Notes under the pieces: model-generated | Database searches by the model: none | Told to the model about the DNA's origin: nothing | Seen by the model: the letters and a program-made list of their open reading frames with translations, nothing else | Made by a program: the position numbers and the translations under genes | Assembly (NCBI GenBank): GCA_001275005.1 | Contig: JWZX01002527.1 | Coordinates: 1 to 43,820 of the forward strand | Source of the DNA: Chrysochromulina tobinii | Lineage: Eukaryota > Haptophyta > Prymnesiales > Chrysochromulinaceae | Direction of reading: 5' to 3' | Length of the DNA: 43,820 bases | In this document: in pieces, positions 20,818 to 31,279 of the stretch | Layout: the number at the start of each line of letters is the position of its first letter | Numbering within the stretch: the stretch's first letter is position 1

Positions 20818-22017
20818 CTAAGCATCGGGCCATTGGCGTGCCGCGGAGCGCGTTGTGCACGTACTCGAAGCCGTCCTGGAGCTCACTGTTGCCCTGCTCG
20901 CACCGGCGCGCGTCACTCCAGCTGGCTGGCGCGCTCGTCGGCCAGGTAGTGCATCGGCGGCATGCGTCCCGCCGCCACTCGGGTCGCTGCTAGCCGTCGA
21001 GCTGCGTCGAATGCCGAGTGATCGAGCGACGTTCGGAGCTGCCTGTGGGAATGCATCTATTCGTGGATGCGCAGGCGTGCCGCTTCCCACAGGCGTGCCG
21101 CTTCCCACAGGCGTGCTGCTTCCCACAGGCTTGCCGCTTCCCACGGGCGTACTGCTTCCCACAGGCGTGCTGCTTCCCGCGGCGTGCTGCGGACACGGAC
21201 GCGTCGAGCAGCGCGAGAATCGTCGCCACTCCAGCGACAGCACGTTGAACGAGTTGGGCGACCACACACGAAAAAGGAGTGGCTTCGCGCGGGGAGGCGG
21301 CCCGAGCGCGCGCAACGGTGGCGCTGCGGTCGCCGTACACCCCGGCTGCTCGGCTTGGCGAGCTTCGGCGTCGCCCGACCGTCGTAGCCGATGCAGCACC
21401 TCTGACAAGCCGACGTGTTGCTTAATGAAGGCATTCGTGTAGCAGCAGCTCACGCCAGTCGCCGCAGCCAGCTCCTCGTTGAGCACAGCCTGATCCCACG
21501 CCGCATAGCTGCGATTGGCTACGCGTTCGGCGACCCCCAGGACATCGGCACGACCTCGTAACCAGATCAGACCGATGTTGAGCAACTCGGTGTCTCGCAT
21601 CGCAGCTACAGCGGCGCCTGTGGCCTCCAGCGACGGCACAGGGTTGATCAGGAAGTGACGATCGGCATCAATGAAAAGGGCATCACGGCGCTCGCGAAGA
21701 ACTACGACCATCGCTTGTGTCTTGAGAATGTGTGTCTGGCGGTAGCCCGATCGGTCCGTTCGATTCGGCGTGCACCATTCGCGTGGCGGAAGCCATGCTG
21801 CCACCGCAGGCGGCAACGGCAGCTCCTCGAGGGGCGATCTTGATCGTCCTTGCAGATTTTGGGGGAGAGCAATGAGAGTGCACGGAATGCCCACAGCCTG
21901 AGCACTCTGGGCAAGCTCGTGCGCCGCATCAAGGTACGGCTTCGAAGTCGCCACTGTCACCACGATTGTGTTGCGATACGCGCAGCGATCGAACGCCGCG
22001 ATGGATGCGACAGCCAT
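20818..22017 (-). CDS. Nucleotide-diphospho-sugar transferase-like protein (C-terminus uncertain)
   Basis: 399-aa frame from ATG at 22017. The first 250 residues fit the glycosyltransferase family of plant RRA/MGP4-type proteins (Pfam Nucleotid_trans): TIVVTVATSKPYLDAA, a DxD-like motif in DALFIDADRHFL, LLNIGLIWLRG and AAWDQAVLNEEL. Such enzymes transfer sugars in the Golgi, but no signal anchor is visible here. After SPNSFNVLSLEW the protein becomes a low-complexity GS(G/S)TPV repeat from an 18-nt minisatellite, then an unconvincing tail. A different minus frame after the repeat, ending at 20913, reads better (RMPPMHYLADERASQLE), so an unresolved intron or frameshift near the repeat is likely. 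Confidence 0.6.
   Translation of the reverse strand: MAVASIAAFDRCAYRNTIVVTVATSKPYLDAAHELAQSAQAVGIPCTLIALPQNLQGRSRSPLEELPLPPAVAAWLPPREWCTPNRTDRSGYRQTHILKTQAMVVVLRERRDALFIDADRHFLINPVPSLEATGAAVAAMRDTELLNIGLIWLRGRADVLGVAERVANRSYAAWDQAVLNEELAAATGVSCCYTNAFIKQHVGLSEVLHRLRRSGDAEARQAEQPGCTATAAPPLRALGPPPRAKPLLFRVWSPNSFNVLSLEWRRFSRCSTRPCPQHAAGSSTPVGSSTPVGSGKPVGSSTPVGSGTPVGSGTPAHPRIDAFPQAAPNVARSLGIRRSSTASSDPSGGGTHAADALPGRRARQPAGVTRAGASRATVSSRTASSTCTTRSAARQWPDA
21073..21180 (-). repeat. 18-nt coding minisatellite, 6 units
   Basis: Six units of aggcgtgccgcttcccac with few substitutions, plus a partial seventh. In the glycosyltransferase frame they encode G-S-(G/S/K)-(T/K)-P-V repeats. Because 18 is divisible by three, copy-number change would keep frame. 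Each unit contains TTCCCACAG-like sequence on the plus strand only, not a minus-strand acceptor. Confidence 0.8.
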
Positions 22018-22215
22018 CCGCGTCGTGAAGCGCTCGTGTGAGTCGCGGAACAGCGTTCAACGCAGGCGGCATGCAGGAGCTTCCAAAAGGTTCCTCCTCT
22101 TCGAGACGTTCCGTGTCGAAATACTAGGAATTCCTTATGCTAGGCGTTTTCGATTGAATTCCTAATTGTTATCGTCATCACGACCGGCGGGTTGCCCGTA
22201 CCGGCCGCACCCGCA

Positions 22216-22896
22216 ATGCCGCTTGACGACGACATCCACGCGCGCTACGAAACGCTCGTGAATCTGCGCGAGACGCAGCCCGAGCGTGCCGCTGCTGCGG
22301 CAACTTCTGCCTTACAAAAGTCTCGGAAATCGAGTGAGGCGCTCATCGCTGCTCTCCGGGCTGAGATCGATGCTTACAAGGAGAACAAGCAGCTAGGCTG
22401 CACAGCATCGATGCCGTCCGATGAGCTCACGGCAGCGCGCGCTGAAAGTGCTGATCTGCGCCGGCAGCTCGCTGATGCTCGCGCAAAGCTGGCTGCAACG
22501 TCGCAGAGTGGTGTGGCTGCCGCTGTCGCCCCATCCTCTCAGCCCCTCGAGGCGCGCCTCGCGTTCTACGAGATGGCCACAGGGATGCGCGTCGAAATGG
22601 ATGGCGACGTCGCGCGTTGCGTCGTCTCCATCGAGCCGGCTAGCGAGGACGCTGAAGACGAGGTGGTCATCAGGGGCGCGAAACCGAAGCGGAACACGGT
22701 CGCCTTCGACCTCAGCCTCGCCCCCGCTGAGGGCGAGGAGGGCGAGGTGGAGTACATTCCAACCGACCTGTCCGAGTGTTCGGCGCCCCTGCCCGAGTAC
22801 CTGCGAGACTCGCTCACCTTTGAGCGCTCGCAGATGCCCGCATTCCTGCAGAAGCTTCTCTCGGGCCTCGCCAACGAGAAGTCAGCCGACCCGTAG
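22216..22896 (+). CDS. Csm1/Pcs1-like (monopolin-type) chromosome segregation protein
   Basis: 226 aa. Residues 1-100 are helical and coiled coil (Ala/Glu/Arg/Lys). The C-terminal 120 residues resemble the Csm1/Pcs1 globular domain: LEARLAFYEMATGMRV, a central strand (NTVAFDLSL), EVEYIPTDL and the terminal LPEYLRDSLTFERSQMPAFL. Csm1/Pcs1 are RWD-fold kinetochore or nucleolar proteins that crosslink kinetochore components. A start at ATG 22216 (MPLDDDIHARY) is preferred; the upstream extension lacks an ATG. It is a single exon. The Spc24/Spc25 family has a related fold and is an alternative. Confidence 0.6.
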   Translation: MPLDDDIHARYETLVNLRETQPERAAAAATSALQKSRKSSEALIAALRAEIDAYKENKQLGCTASMPSDELTAARAESADLRRQLADARAKLAATSQSGVAAAVAPSSQPLEARLAFYEMATGMRVEMDGDVARCVVSIEPASEDAEDEVVIRGAKPKRNTVAFDLSLAPAEGEEGEVEYIPTDLSECSAPLPEYLRDSLTFERSQMPAFLQKLLSGLANEKSADP

Positions 22897-23542
22897 TTTG
22901 GTGTGGTGGAGGTGGCGATGCGGCGATCGGGGATGTCGGGTGGGGGTTTCGGGTCCGGTAGGGTTTCGGGTCCATCCCGGGCGGCGGGTCCCGTCCTGGG
23001 CGACTCGAGAAGACACGTGCAGACAGGTGCCGAGTGTCTTCGTGTGCGCGCTGTCATCGTAGATCGTTCCCGCGGGATCTCCCGCAATCTGACGACTCCG
23101 GAAAGGCAGAGTATTAGGGCGTGATGAGATAGACTTGCCCAGTGCCCCCAGTCCGGGTTGAGCACAGGCACATTAAGCTCAACCCGGACTTTTGCTCAAC
23201 CCTGACTTAGCAAATCTGCGGCTGACTTAGCAAAAGGCGGAAATAACCCGTAAACCAAATACCACGCCAATAAGAATAACGAAAACCGGCCGGACAGCGA
23301 GGGCGCGGGCCGTCGCGCGGCGGCGGCGACAGACTCCATCACACGCGATAGTCAGAGTGTGGCTCGCTGTGCCTCTTGATACCTCTTGGGGCAACACTTT
23401 CGCTGCGCACACCTCCACTGGAGGCCATCCCTCGCTCCGCTCATTAGATGTCATCAGAGCTCATTAGATGTCATCAGAGCTCATTAGAGGCCATCCGGTC
23501 GCTCAGCGCTCTGGCTCTGACGTCTGCCTCTGCTCTCAGCAT
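22897..23542. other. Intergenic region with hairpin and repeats
   Basis: No gene is supported. It lies between the convergent ends of the Csm1-like and MFS genes. A perfect 14-bp inverted repeat (agtccgggttgagc, 23150-23163, and its complement 23177-23190) encloses a 13-nt loop. The motif ctgacttagcaaa is then repeated at about 23202 and 23222. A 20-nt unit (gctcattagatgtcatcaga) is tandem at 23439-23478 with a partial third copy. Confidence 0.6.
23150..23190. other. Perfect 14-bp hairpin
   Basis: Arms 23150-23163 and 23177-23190 are exact reverse complements. In the convergent 3' region of two genes, this could be a processing or termination structure, or a remnant of a fold-back element. 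Confidence 0.6.
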
Positions 23543-24179
23543 TCAATCCCTCTTGGAGTGCTTCCATGGGCTTCGGAGCGCGCAGAAGATGGTGCTGGCC
23601 ACTTGCAGAGCCGCCACCATCTCGATCGCCGTGGGCACACCGTATGCGCCCGCGACGGCGCCAGCGCCCGCCGCGCCGAGCAGTGCGCCGCCGTCCTGCA
23701 CCATCTGACGCAGCGCGAGAGCACGCGCACGCTCAGAGGGCTCCGCGTGGTCGAGGATGAGGGGCGATGTGTTCGGCATCGCAAGAGCCTGGCAGAAGCC
23801 ACTCGACCCAACGAGGAGAGCGTAGACTAGTGCGGAGCTCGCGAGTGGCTGGGCGGCAAAGAAGGCCGTGCCGCCGAGGAGGGCGGGAAGCATCACACTC
23901 TTGCGGTCGGTGACGCGATCGGAGAGGCGTGAGGCAGGCACGGAGGCGAGGACCATCACTAGGACGTTCGCTGTGAGCATGGTGCCGATGGCGGCGGAAG
24001 ACATGCCCACGGTCTCGACTGCATACAGCACCATCGTGATGGGCATCGCCCCCTGGCCCACGCCGTTGGTCAAGATCGTTGCAAACAGCCCCTGCAGCGC
24101 CGGCCGCGCCAGCAGTCGCTGCACGGAGACCTCCTCCGTGGCCGAGGCGACGGCGTCCGGCACGGCGATCGCCGCCTCG

Positions 24180-24244
<65 letters not shown>

Positions 24245-25249
24245 GGTCGCTGCGGCGCGCACCGCTCGAACAGACGCCTCGTCCAGCGTCTCAGGGAGCA
24301 GGAGCGCGCCGGTGACCGACGAGGCAGCTAGCCCAGCCGCACACGCGACAAACGGCCAGCTCAGCCCCGTGTACTGGCATAGCACGCCACCGACAGCGGG
24401 GCCGATGGCGAAGCCTATGAGGGCGGACTGGAGCAGAGGCGCCGTCGTTTGCGCGCGATTGCGCGGCATCGAGATATCGGCGAGGTAGTTGCTCGCGCCC
24501 GCCATCGCCGAGGCCATGCCCGCACCGATGGCAATGTTGGACAACACCAGGTGCTCAAAGGACGAAGCACACGCAAGGCCGAGCATCCCGATGCCCGAGA
24601 CGGCAGGGCCCGCGATGAGCAGCGGCCGACGGCCCAGCCGCTCCGCGAGTAGCGCCGCCGGCACGTTGCACACCATGCGCGCGAGAGAAGTCGACGCAGA
24701 AACGAGCCCGAGGTCAGCCGTTGAGAGGCTCAGGCTACGCGCGAGCTGCGGCAGCACCGGGAATTGGATGCCCTGCGCAACAAAGGTCAAGATAAGCGTC
24801 GCGTAGATTGGGCGCACACGCGCGTCAACCGCCGGCGTCGCCGCTAACTTGAACTCGTCCCAGCTGACGCGGCCGTCCCCGTCGCCATCAAGAGCCTCGA
24901 CAACATGCCTCGCAGCAGCCTTCGTATCCTCTGCGCAGCAACAGCGACCGGTGCTCAAAAGGTGGTTGTGCGCCTCGTCGATGTCTATGATGCCGTCGCG
25001 ATTGGCGTCAAACTCGTCAAAGCGCACTCTCAAATCCGTCTCCTCGAGATACTTCAGCTCGTCGAGGAGGTTGGCGGTGACAGCGCTGATCTGCGTCGGA
25101 ACGGCAGGGCCAGTCTGCAACTGCCGTTCGACGTGCAGTTGCCGGGCGGCCATGGAGCGCATGGGTATGCGCATGGCCATGAGGCAGGTGCTCTCAGCAT
25201 TCCGCGCGCCCACCAAGGCGCGCCGCATCACTTGCGATTGCCTGCACAT
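23543..25249 (-). CDS. EF-hand-containing MFS transporter with polyQ loop
   Basis: 568 aa, single exon, ATG at 25249. The first 45 residues are Arg-rich and almost without acidic residues, a possible targeting peptide. Two canonical calcium loops follow: DANRDGIIDIDE and DGDGDGRVSWDE. Then comes a 12-TM major facilitator, with LAERLGRRPLLIAG matching motif A in the N-half and RLSDRVTDRKSVML in the C-half. The central loop between TM6 and TM7 has about 20 Gln encoded by an uninterrupted CAG run. The arrangement suggests a calcium-gated transporter, since EF-hands precede the pore as in calcium-regulated mitochondrial carriers. The substrate is unknown; drug/H+ antiporter-like members are the closest in style. 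Confidence 0.88.
24182..24241 (-). repeat. (CAG)20 microsatellite, polyglutamine-coding
   Basis: Twenty uninterrupted CTG triplets on the plus strand read as CAG on the coding minus strand. They encode polyQ in the cytosolic central loop of the MFS protein, between TKQ and PEAAIAV. Absence of interruptions predicts length polymorphism. Confidence 0.95.
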
Positions 25250-25612
25250 CCACCATGTTGAGCCATGTTCGTGCGGAAGTCGACCAAAAAGGGAGTCTCG
25301 GTATGCTCGTCAAGTCAAGTCAAGTCAAGTCAAGTCAAGTCATATAGACTTGACTTATGCTCGTCAAGTCAAGTCAAGTCAAGACAAGTCGCGTGCAAGG
25401 ACACTATCAAGCTAGGCCCTCTCTCTCCCTACTACGAAAGCGAACGAGCGCGCCGGTGCCCCTCTCAGGCTCGCGACTCGGGTGAGGGGCTTTGGCGTCC
25501 GGGGCATACACAAACCTTAAAGCCGCACACCGCAAGGGCTCTTCGCAGGGCTCTTCGAGCTCCACACGTTGTGACGTTGACCACTCCTTCAAGGCCTTGC
25601 TTGTCTGCTGGA
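25250..25612. repeat. (GTCAA)n pentanucleotide arrays between two genes
   Basis: Bases 25309-25341 and 25363-25389 are arrays of the pentamer tcaag. Between them a perfect 10-bp inverted repeat (aagtcaagtc, 25332-25341, with gacttgactt, 25347-25356) flanks ATATA. The phrase tatgctcgtcaagtc precedes both arrays. The same pentamer forms the ends of the mini-insertion at 18553-18601. No gene lies here; it is upstream of the MFS start and beyond the FKBP stop. Confidence 0.75.
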
Positions 25613-26363
25613 TTAGAGCTCCTCCTTGCCCTTGAGCTCCTTGAGCTTGTTAAGCAGGCCGACGCGCTTCGAGAGCCAAACCGACTGTGTGCTCGACATC
25701 TTCTGGCTGGCCATGCCACCGAGTCGCTTGATCTCCGCGCCGAGAGCCTCCGCCGTCATCTCGACCTTGCTCTTGATGTACGTCTCCTCCTTCTCGCTGC
25801 AGCCCGCGTATGTCTTCACGTCGCACTTGTTCGCCGGCACCTTCTTGCCCTGGATCTTAAGAATCTCCATCGTGAAAACGAGCACGTCACCGCCGCCGAT
25901 GTTGGGCGGCGAGCCGCGCTCACCATAGCCGAGCTCGGACGGGATGTACATCTCCCACTTGTCGCCCTCGACCATCAGCTGCATGGCCCTGCGGATGGTG
26001 GGAGGCAAGCCCGTCAGCGCAGGGACAATCCGGGTCATTTCAGTCGCCGCTTCTGTACTCGGTCCAACCCTTGATGACCTGGTTGGGCGCAAACGAGGTC
26101 GGCGAACCGCGCTTGTACGAAGAGTCGAACGTCTCGCCGCTAGGCCACTTCTGTGCGATCCGGCCCTCGTAGTGGCACTCGCACGAAGAGTCGGGCGTAG
26201 GGTGCGAGTCGCCGTCGCCGCTGCGCAGAACCTTGTACTGAAGACCGCTCGGCAACGTGATGACGCCCTCCCTGCTCTTGTTCTCCTCGAGGAACTTTGT
26301 GCCAACCTCGTTCGAGGCCGCCACAAGGCCGACCAGCGTTGCGACGAGAAGCGTCGACCGCAT
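25613..26363 (-). CDS. ER-resident FKBP-type peptidyl-prolyl isomerase
   Basis: 226 aa from exon 1 (26363-26059) and exon 2 (25988-25613), with a 70-nt intron (26058-25989, GTACAG...CCGCAG). The signal peptide is MRSTLLVATLVGLVAA. The FKBP domain (about 30-140) contains LPSGLQYKVLRSGDG, GETFDSSYKRG, QVIKGWTEAMQLM across the splice, and IPSELGYGERG. A Cys-containing helical C-terminal region (CDVKTYAGCSEKEETYI... RLGGM) resembles the ERp29 C-terminal helical domain. The protein ends KEEL, a KDEL-like ER retrieval signal. It should catalyse proline isomerisation during folding in the secretory pathway. The start is a clear ATG, 157 nt from the divergent kinase start. Confidence 0.9.
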
Positions 26364-26520
26364 CTGATGACGTGTCGTTCAGCGCTCGCATATTCATTCA
26401 GGTCTTGCAAGCTGCGTGTGTGAATGGTACAGTGAACCGGGTTCCAGGCGATTCGCCGCAGAGTCGTTTGGGCTGTATTTGGTTCTTTTGTCTTCAAGTT
26501 CGCCACGCTGCAAACGGCAC
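26364..26520. promoter_or_regulatory. Divergent promoter region (FKBP / NEK-like kinase)
   Basis: Only 157 nt separate the two ATGs, so both promoters and 5' UTRs must fit here or overlap. No TATA box is clear. The kinase frame stays open upstream of its ATG but begins without another Met. Confidence 0.4.
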
Positions 26521-28691
26521 ATGCCTATGGTGGTCAAGGGCAAGCAGCTCGGCAGCGGCTCGTTTGGAACCGTATACCTAGCCACACACAGCACGTCGGG
26601 CGAGCAGGTGGTGCTCAAGGAAGTCAACCTGCGCGGTTTGAATGCCAAGGATGTCAAAAGCTCGATGGCGGAGGTCGAGGTGCTGAAGCGGCTCAAACAT
26701 CCCAACGTGATCGCTTACGTCGATAGCTACAAGGAGACTGGGCAGCTGTGCATCGTGATGGAGTACGCGTCTGGAGGTGACCTTGGCAGCCTTATTCGGA
26801 AAAAGGCCAAGGAGAAGGCACGGCTGCCGGAGCCGCAAGTGCTCAAGATCTTGGCGCAGCTGATGAGCGCACTGGCTTACTGTCACAGCGAGATGCACCT
26901 GCTGCACCGCGACATCAAGCCGGAGAACATCTTTCTGACCGCGGGTGGGGATGTCAAACTTGGCGACTTCGGGATCAGCCGCATCATGACGTCGACCAAC
27001 GCGCTGGCGAGCACGCAGTGTGGCACGCCGCTGTTCATGTCTCCCGAGCTCGCCGCGGGCAAGCCGTACGACAGCGGCGCGGACGTGTGGGCACTCGGAT
27101 GCGTCCTCTATTCGATGATGGCGCTCCGTGCTCCGTGGGAAGACCAGTTGCGAAACAAGGCCGGCATGATGGAGCTGCTGAGGCTGATCACATCCTCCAC
27201 GCTTGACCTGAGTAGCGTGCGTGGGATCTACTCGGCCGAGCTGTGCAACCTGCTCGCCTCGCTGCTCGCCAAGCCCGCCTCCAACCGCCCATCCTCCAAA
27301 CTGCTCCTCAGCTCGGCCCTGCTCAAACGCGTCGATGCGCGTCCCGCAGGGCCACCCCCCACTTTAAGGGAGCGCTTCGAAGTGCAAGCCGGTGCTGGGA
27401 CGAGAACGCCCACAGCCGCCGCGGCGGCGGCGGCACGAGTGCCCACAGCCGCCGCGGCGCCGGCGCCGCCGCGTCCTTCGGCGGCAGTGGCTGAGGCGCA
27501 GGCGCGGCATGCGGCGGCGGCGGCGGCGGCGATGCGACCTACAACGGCGATGCGACCTACAACGGCGGCGGCGGCGGCGGCGCCTCACGAGTTGGCACCC
27601 GCGATGCGCCCAGGAGCGGCGCTGCCGCCGAGCTTGCGCCCCACGCCGGCCGCGCTACCGGCGCCACCTCGAGCCGCACCCGCCGCCGCCGCTCCTTTGG
27701 TGGTACCTGTGGTGGTTGCACCGGCCACTAGGGGCGCTGGAGTTGTGCAAGAGCTGCGTGCGGCCGTTGGAGACGCCCGAAAGGACGCTCCACAGGGTGG
27801 CAGCGGCGCCGGCGCAGCAGGAGGAGCTGGTGGCGGCGGCGCTTTGGCGGTCGCCGTAACGAAGCCCGATGTGGTCGCGTACGGCGCGGATGCGCACGTG
27901 ATGGCCGCGGCTGTGCAGCGTTCGTACCGAAGGCGGCACGGGCTCGGCGGCGGGGGGGGCGCGCCGGCTGGACGGTCTCCAGGCAAGAGGCTGCCGCAGC
28001 CATCGCCGCTGCCTAGCCCGGCGGTGGAAGGGCTCACAGGCCACGCAGCCGCGGCGATGGCGAAGATCAATGCGAATCTCGACGAGATACGGCGCGCGCG
28101 CGAGGCGGGCCAGGCGGCGAAGGCGGCGGCGGCGGCGGCGCCGCCCGTCACGCCGCCCGAGCCACTGCCGCCGCAGAAGCGCGCCCCTAGGTTGCCTAGC
28201 CAGCCCGCTGAGCCGATGCCAATGCGTCCTCCTGAGCTCGCTTCCCCCGGCGTGGGTCAGGGGGCAAGGCTCGGTCTCGACGCTCTTCGCGCCGGCGGCC
28301 TCGGACCAGTTCCGTCGCCTGCTGCGGCATGGGCGGGGGTCTCGCCGGTCGATGCGCAAGCCGTGCTACGGTCGCCCGTGCTCTCACCCGATTTGCAGGT
28401 GAGTGCCGCTCGTGTTGTAAGCGATTGCCTTCGGATTGCCTTCGGATTGCCTTCGGATTGCCTTCGGATTGCCTTCGGAATGCCCTCGATGGGCCTCACT
28501 GACTCAGGATGCCCCCGCCCCTTACTCAGCGCAAGAAGTCGGCTCTCGAGGCAGAGCGGAGGCAGCTGGCGGAGGCACGGGCGGCCGAGGAGGAGGCGAT
28601 GCGCCGACGCCGCGAGGACGACGACGCGCGCGACGCTACACGGGCCGCGGAGCGGGCTGCCAAGAAGGAGGCGCTACGCAAAGGCCATTGA
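26521..28691 (+). CDS. NEK-family-like Ser/Thr protein kinase, two exons
   Basis: 679 aa. The kinase domain occupies residues 4-265 with all catalytic motifs: GSGSFG (11-16), Lys33 in VVLKEV, HRDIKPEN (129-136) and DFG (149-151). CGTPLFMSPE and ADVWALGCVLYSM follow. HPNVIAYVDSY and GGDLGSLI are typical of NEK (NIMA-related) kinases, which act in mitosis, centrosomes and cilia. The C-terminal 400 residues are Ala/Pro-rich and low complexity with an Arg-rich patch (VQRSYRRRHG). A 131-nt intron (28399-28529, CAG|GTGAGT...ACTCAG) leads to a last exon coding 53 aa of charged coiled coil (SALEAERRQLAEARA). The start at 26521 is the first ATG and abuts the G-loop. Confidence 0.88.
28423..28485 (+). 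repeat. 11-nt minisatellite inside the kinase intron
   Basis: About five copies of gattgccttcg, the last degenerate, fill nearly half of the 131-nt intron of the NEK-like gene. Eleven is not a multiple of three, consistent with a non-coding position. Confidence 0.85.
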
Positions 28692-28844
28692 TGCACATCT
28701 CGCAGCCGGGGCGGGGCCGCTTAAGGGGAGGCTCTTTCCGTGGCTATCCGTGGCAAGCTTAGCTGCTTGCTTGCTTGCTTTCCGTGGACCCATGTAGACC
28801 GTTTTAAGTTCTCACCAAAATTTTCGGGGGGGTCGGGTTGATGA

Positions 28845-30635
<1,791 letters not shown>

Positions 30636-31223
30636 AGACGCTGGGTTTTGGCCGCCGCAGGGAGCGTCCCCGCGGTGGCGCAGTCGGTGAGAGAGATTCG
30701 GTAGTAAGATATGATGGGCGGCGGTGAAACGCTCGCGGGTGTCCAGGATTGTAGCGCCGATCGTGGGCACGTTCAGATGGCCAGGGGCCAGGTTTCGATG
30801 ATAGTATCGCATACCCGTTGGAAAAAAAGAAACGTTACGGAAGTCGCAATCGACGGAAATTTCCAAACATCCCGTGCACGGTCGACGCGGGTCCGGTGGG
30901 ATCCGCGCGGAGGCGGTGTCGTGGAACCGCCGCGCGCCGGCACGCCGGCTCGGCAAGACGCCAGAGCCACGTACGCTCGGTATGAGAACCTACCGCGGCG
31001 GTCATCGCTCCAACCTCGCCGCGCCGGACGTGAATGTCGCGATGACGGCCGATGCGTCGCCATCGTGGTGATCATGGTGGTGATCCGCGCATCCGCCCCG
31101 GGCGTCCGCGCCGCGCGGCGCCGCCGCCACCTCCCGCGCCGCCCCCGTGCCGCTCCCGCTGCCGCGCGCGGGCCGGGCTAAGAGCCTAAGACGCCTGACG
31201 CCCGGAGGGTCTTTAACTTCGAA
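30636..31223. other. Intergenic region between convergent genes
   Basis: No gene is supported. It includes the HSP60 3' UTR and very GC-rich sequence at 31080-31180. The open frames here lack recognisable domains. Confidence 0.45.
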
Positions 31224-31279
31224 ATAATTATATAAGGCTTCCTTCGACTCGATAATTATATAAGGCTTCCTTCGACTCG
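31224..31279 (-). repeat. 28-nt tandem duplication over the stop codon
   Basis: Copies at 31224-31251 and 31252-31279 are identical (ataattatataaggcttcct and eight more bases). The second copy contains the last codons (VEGSLI) and stop of the oligopeptidase-GNAT gene; the first lies in its 3' flank. Confidence 0.9.

Noticed and set aside
21073-21180. Possible CRISPR-like array
   Set aside because: The 18-nt units are contiguous without spacers and lie in a eukaryotic coding region; it is a minisatellite.
24079-24315. Poly-Ala and poly-Cys frames across the CTG run
   Set aside because: Alternative phases of the (CAG)20 tract; the MFS frame is supported on both sides.
25613-26506. 297-codon frame read as a single unspliced protein
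   Set aside because: Its first half is Arg/Ser-rich noise. The FKBP domain only makes sense when 26363-26059 is spliced to 25988-25613.
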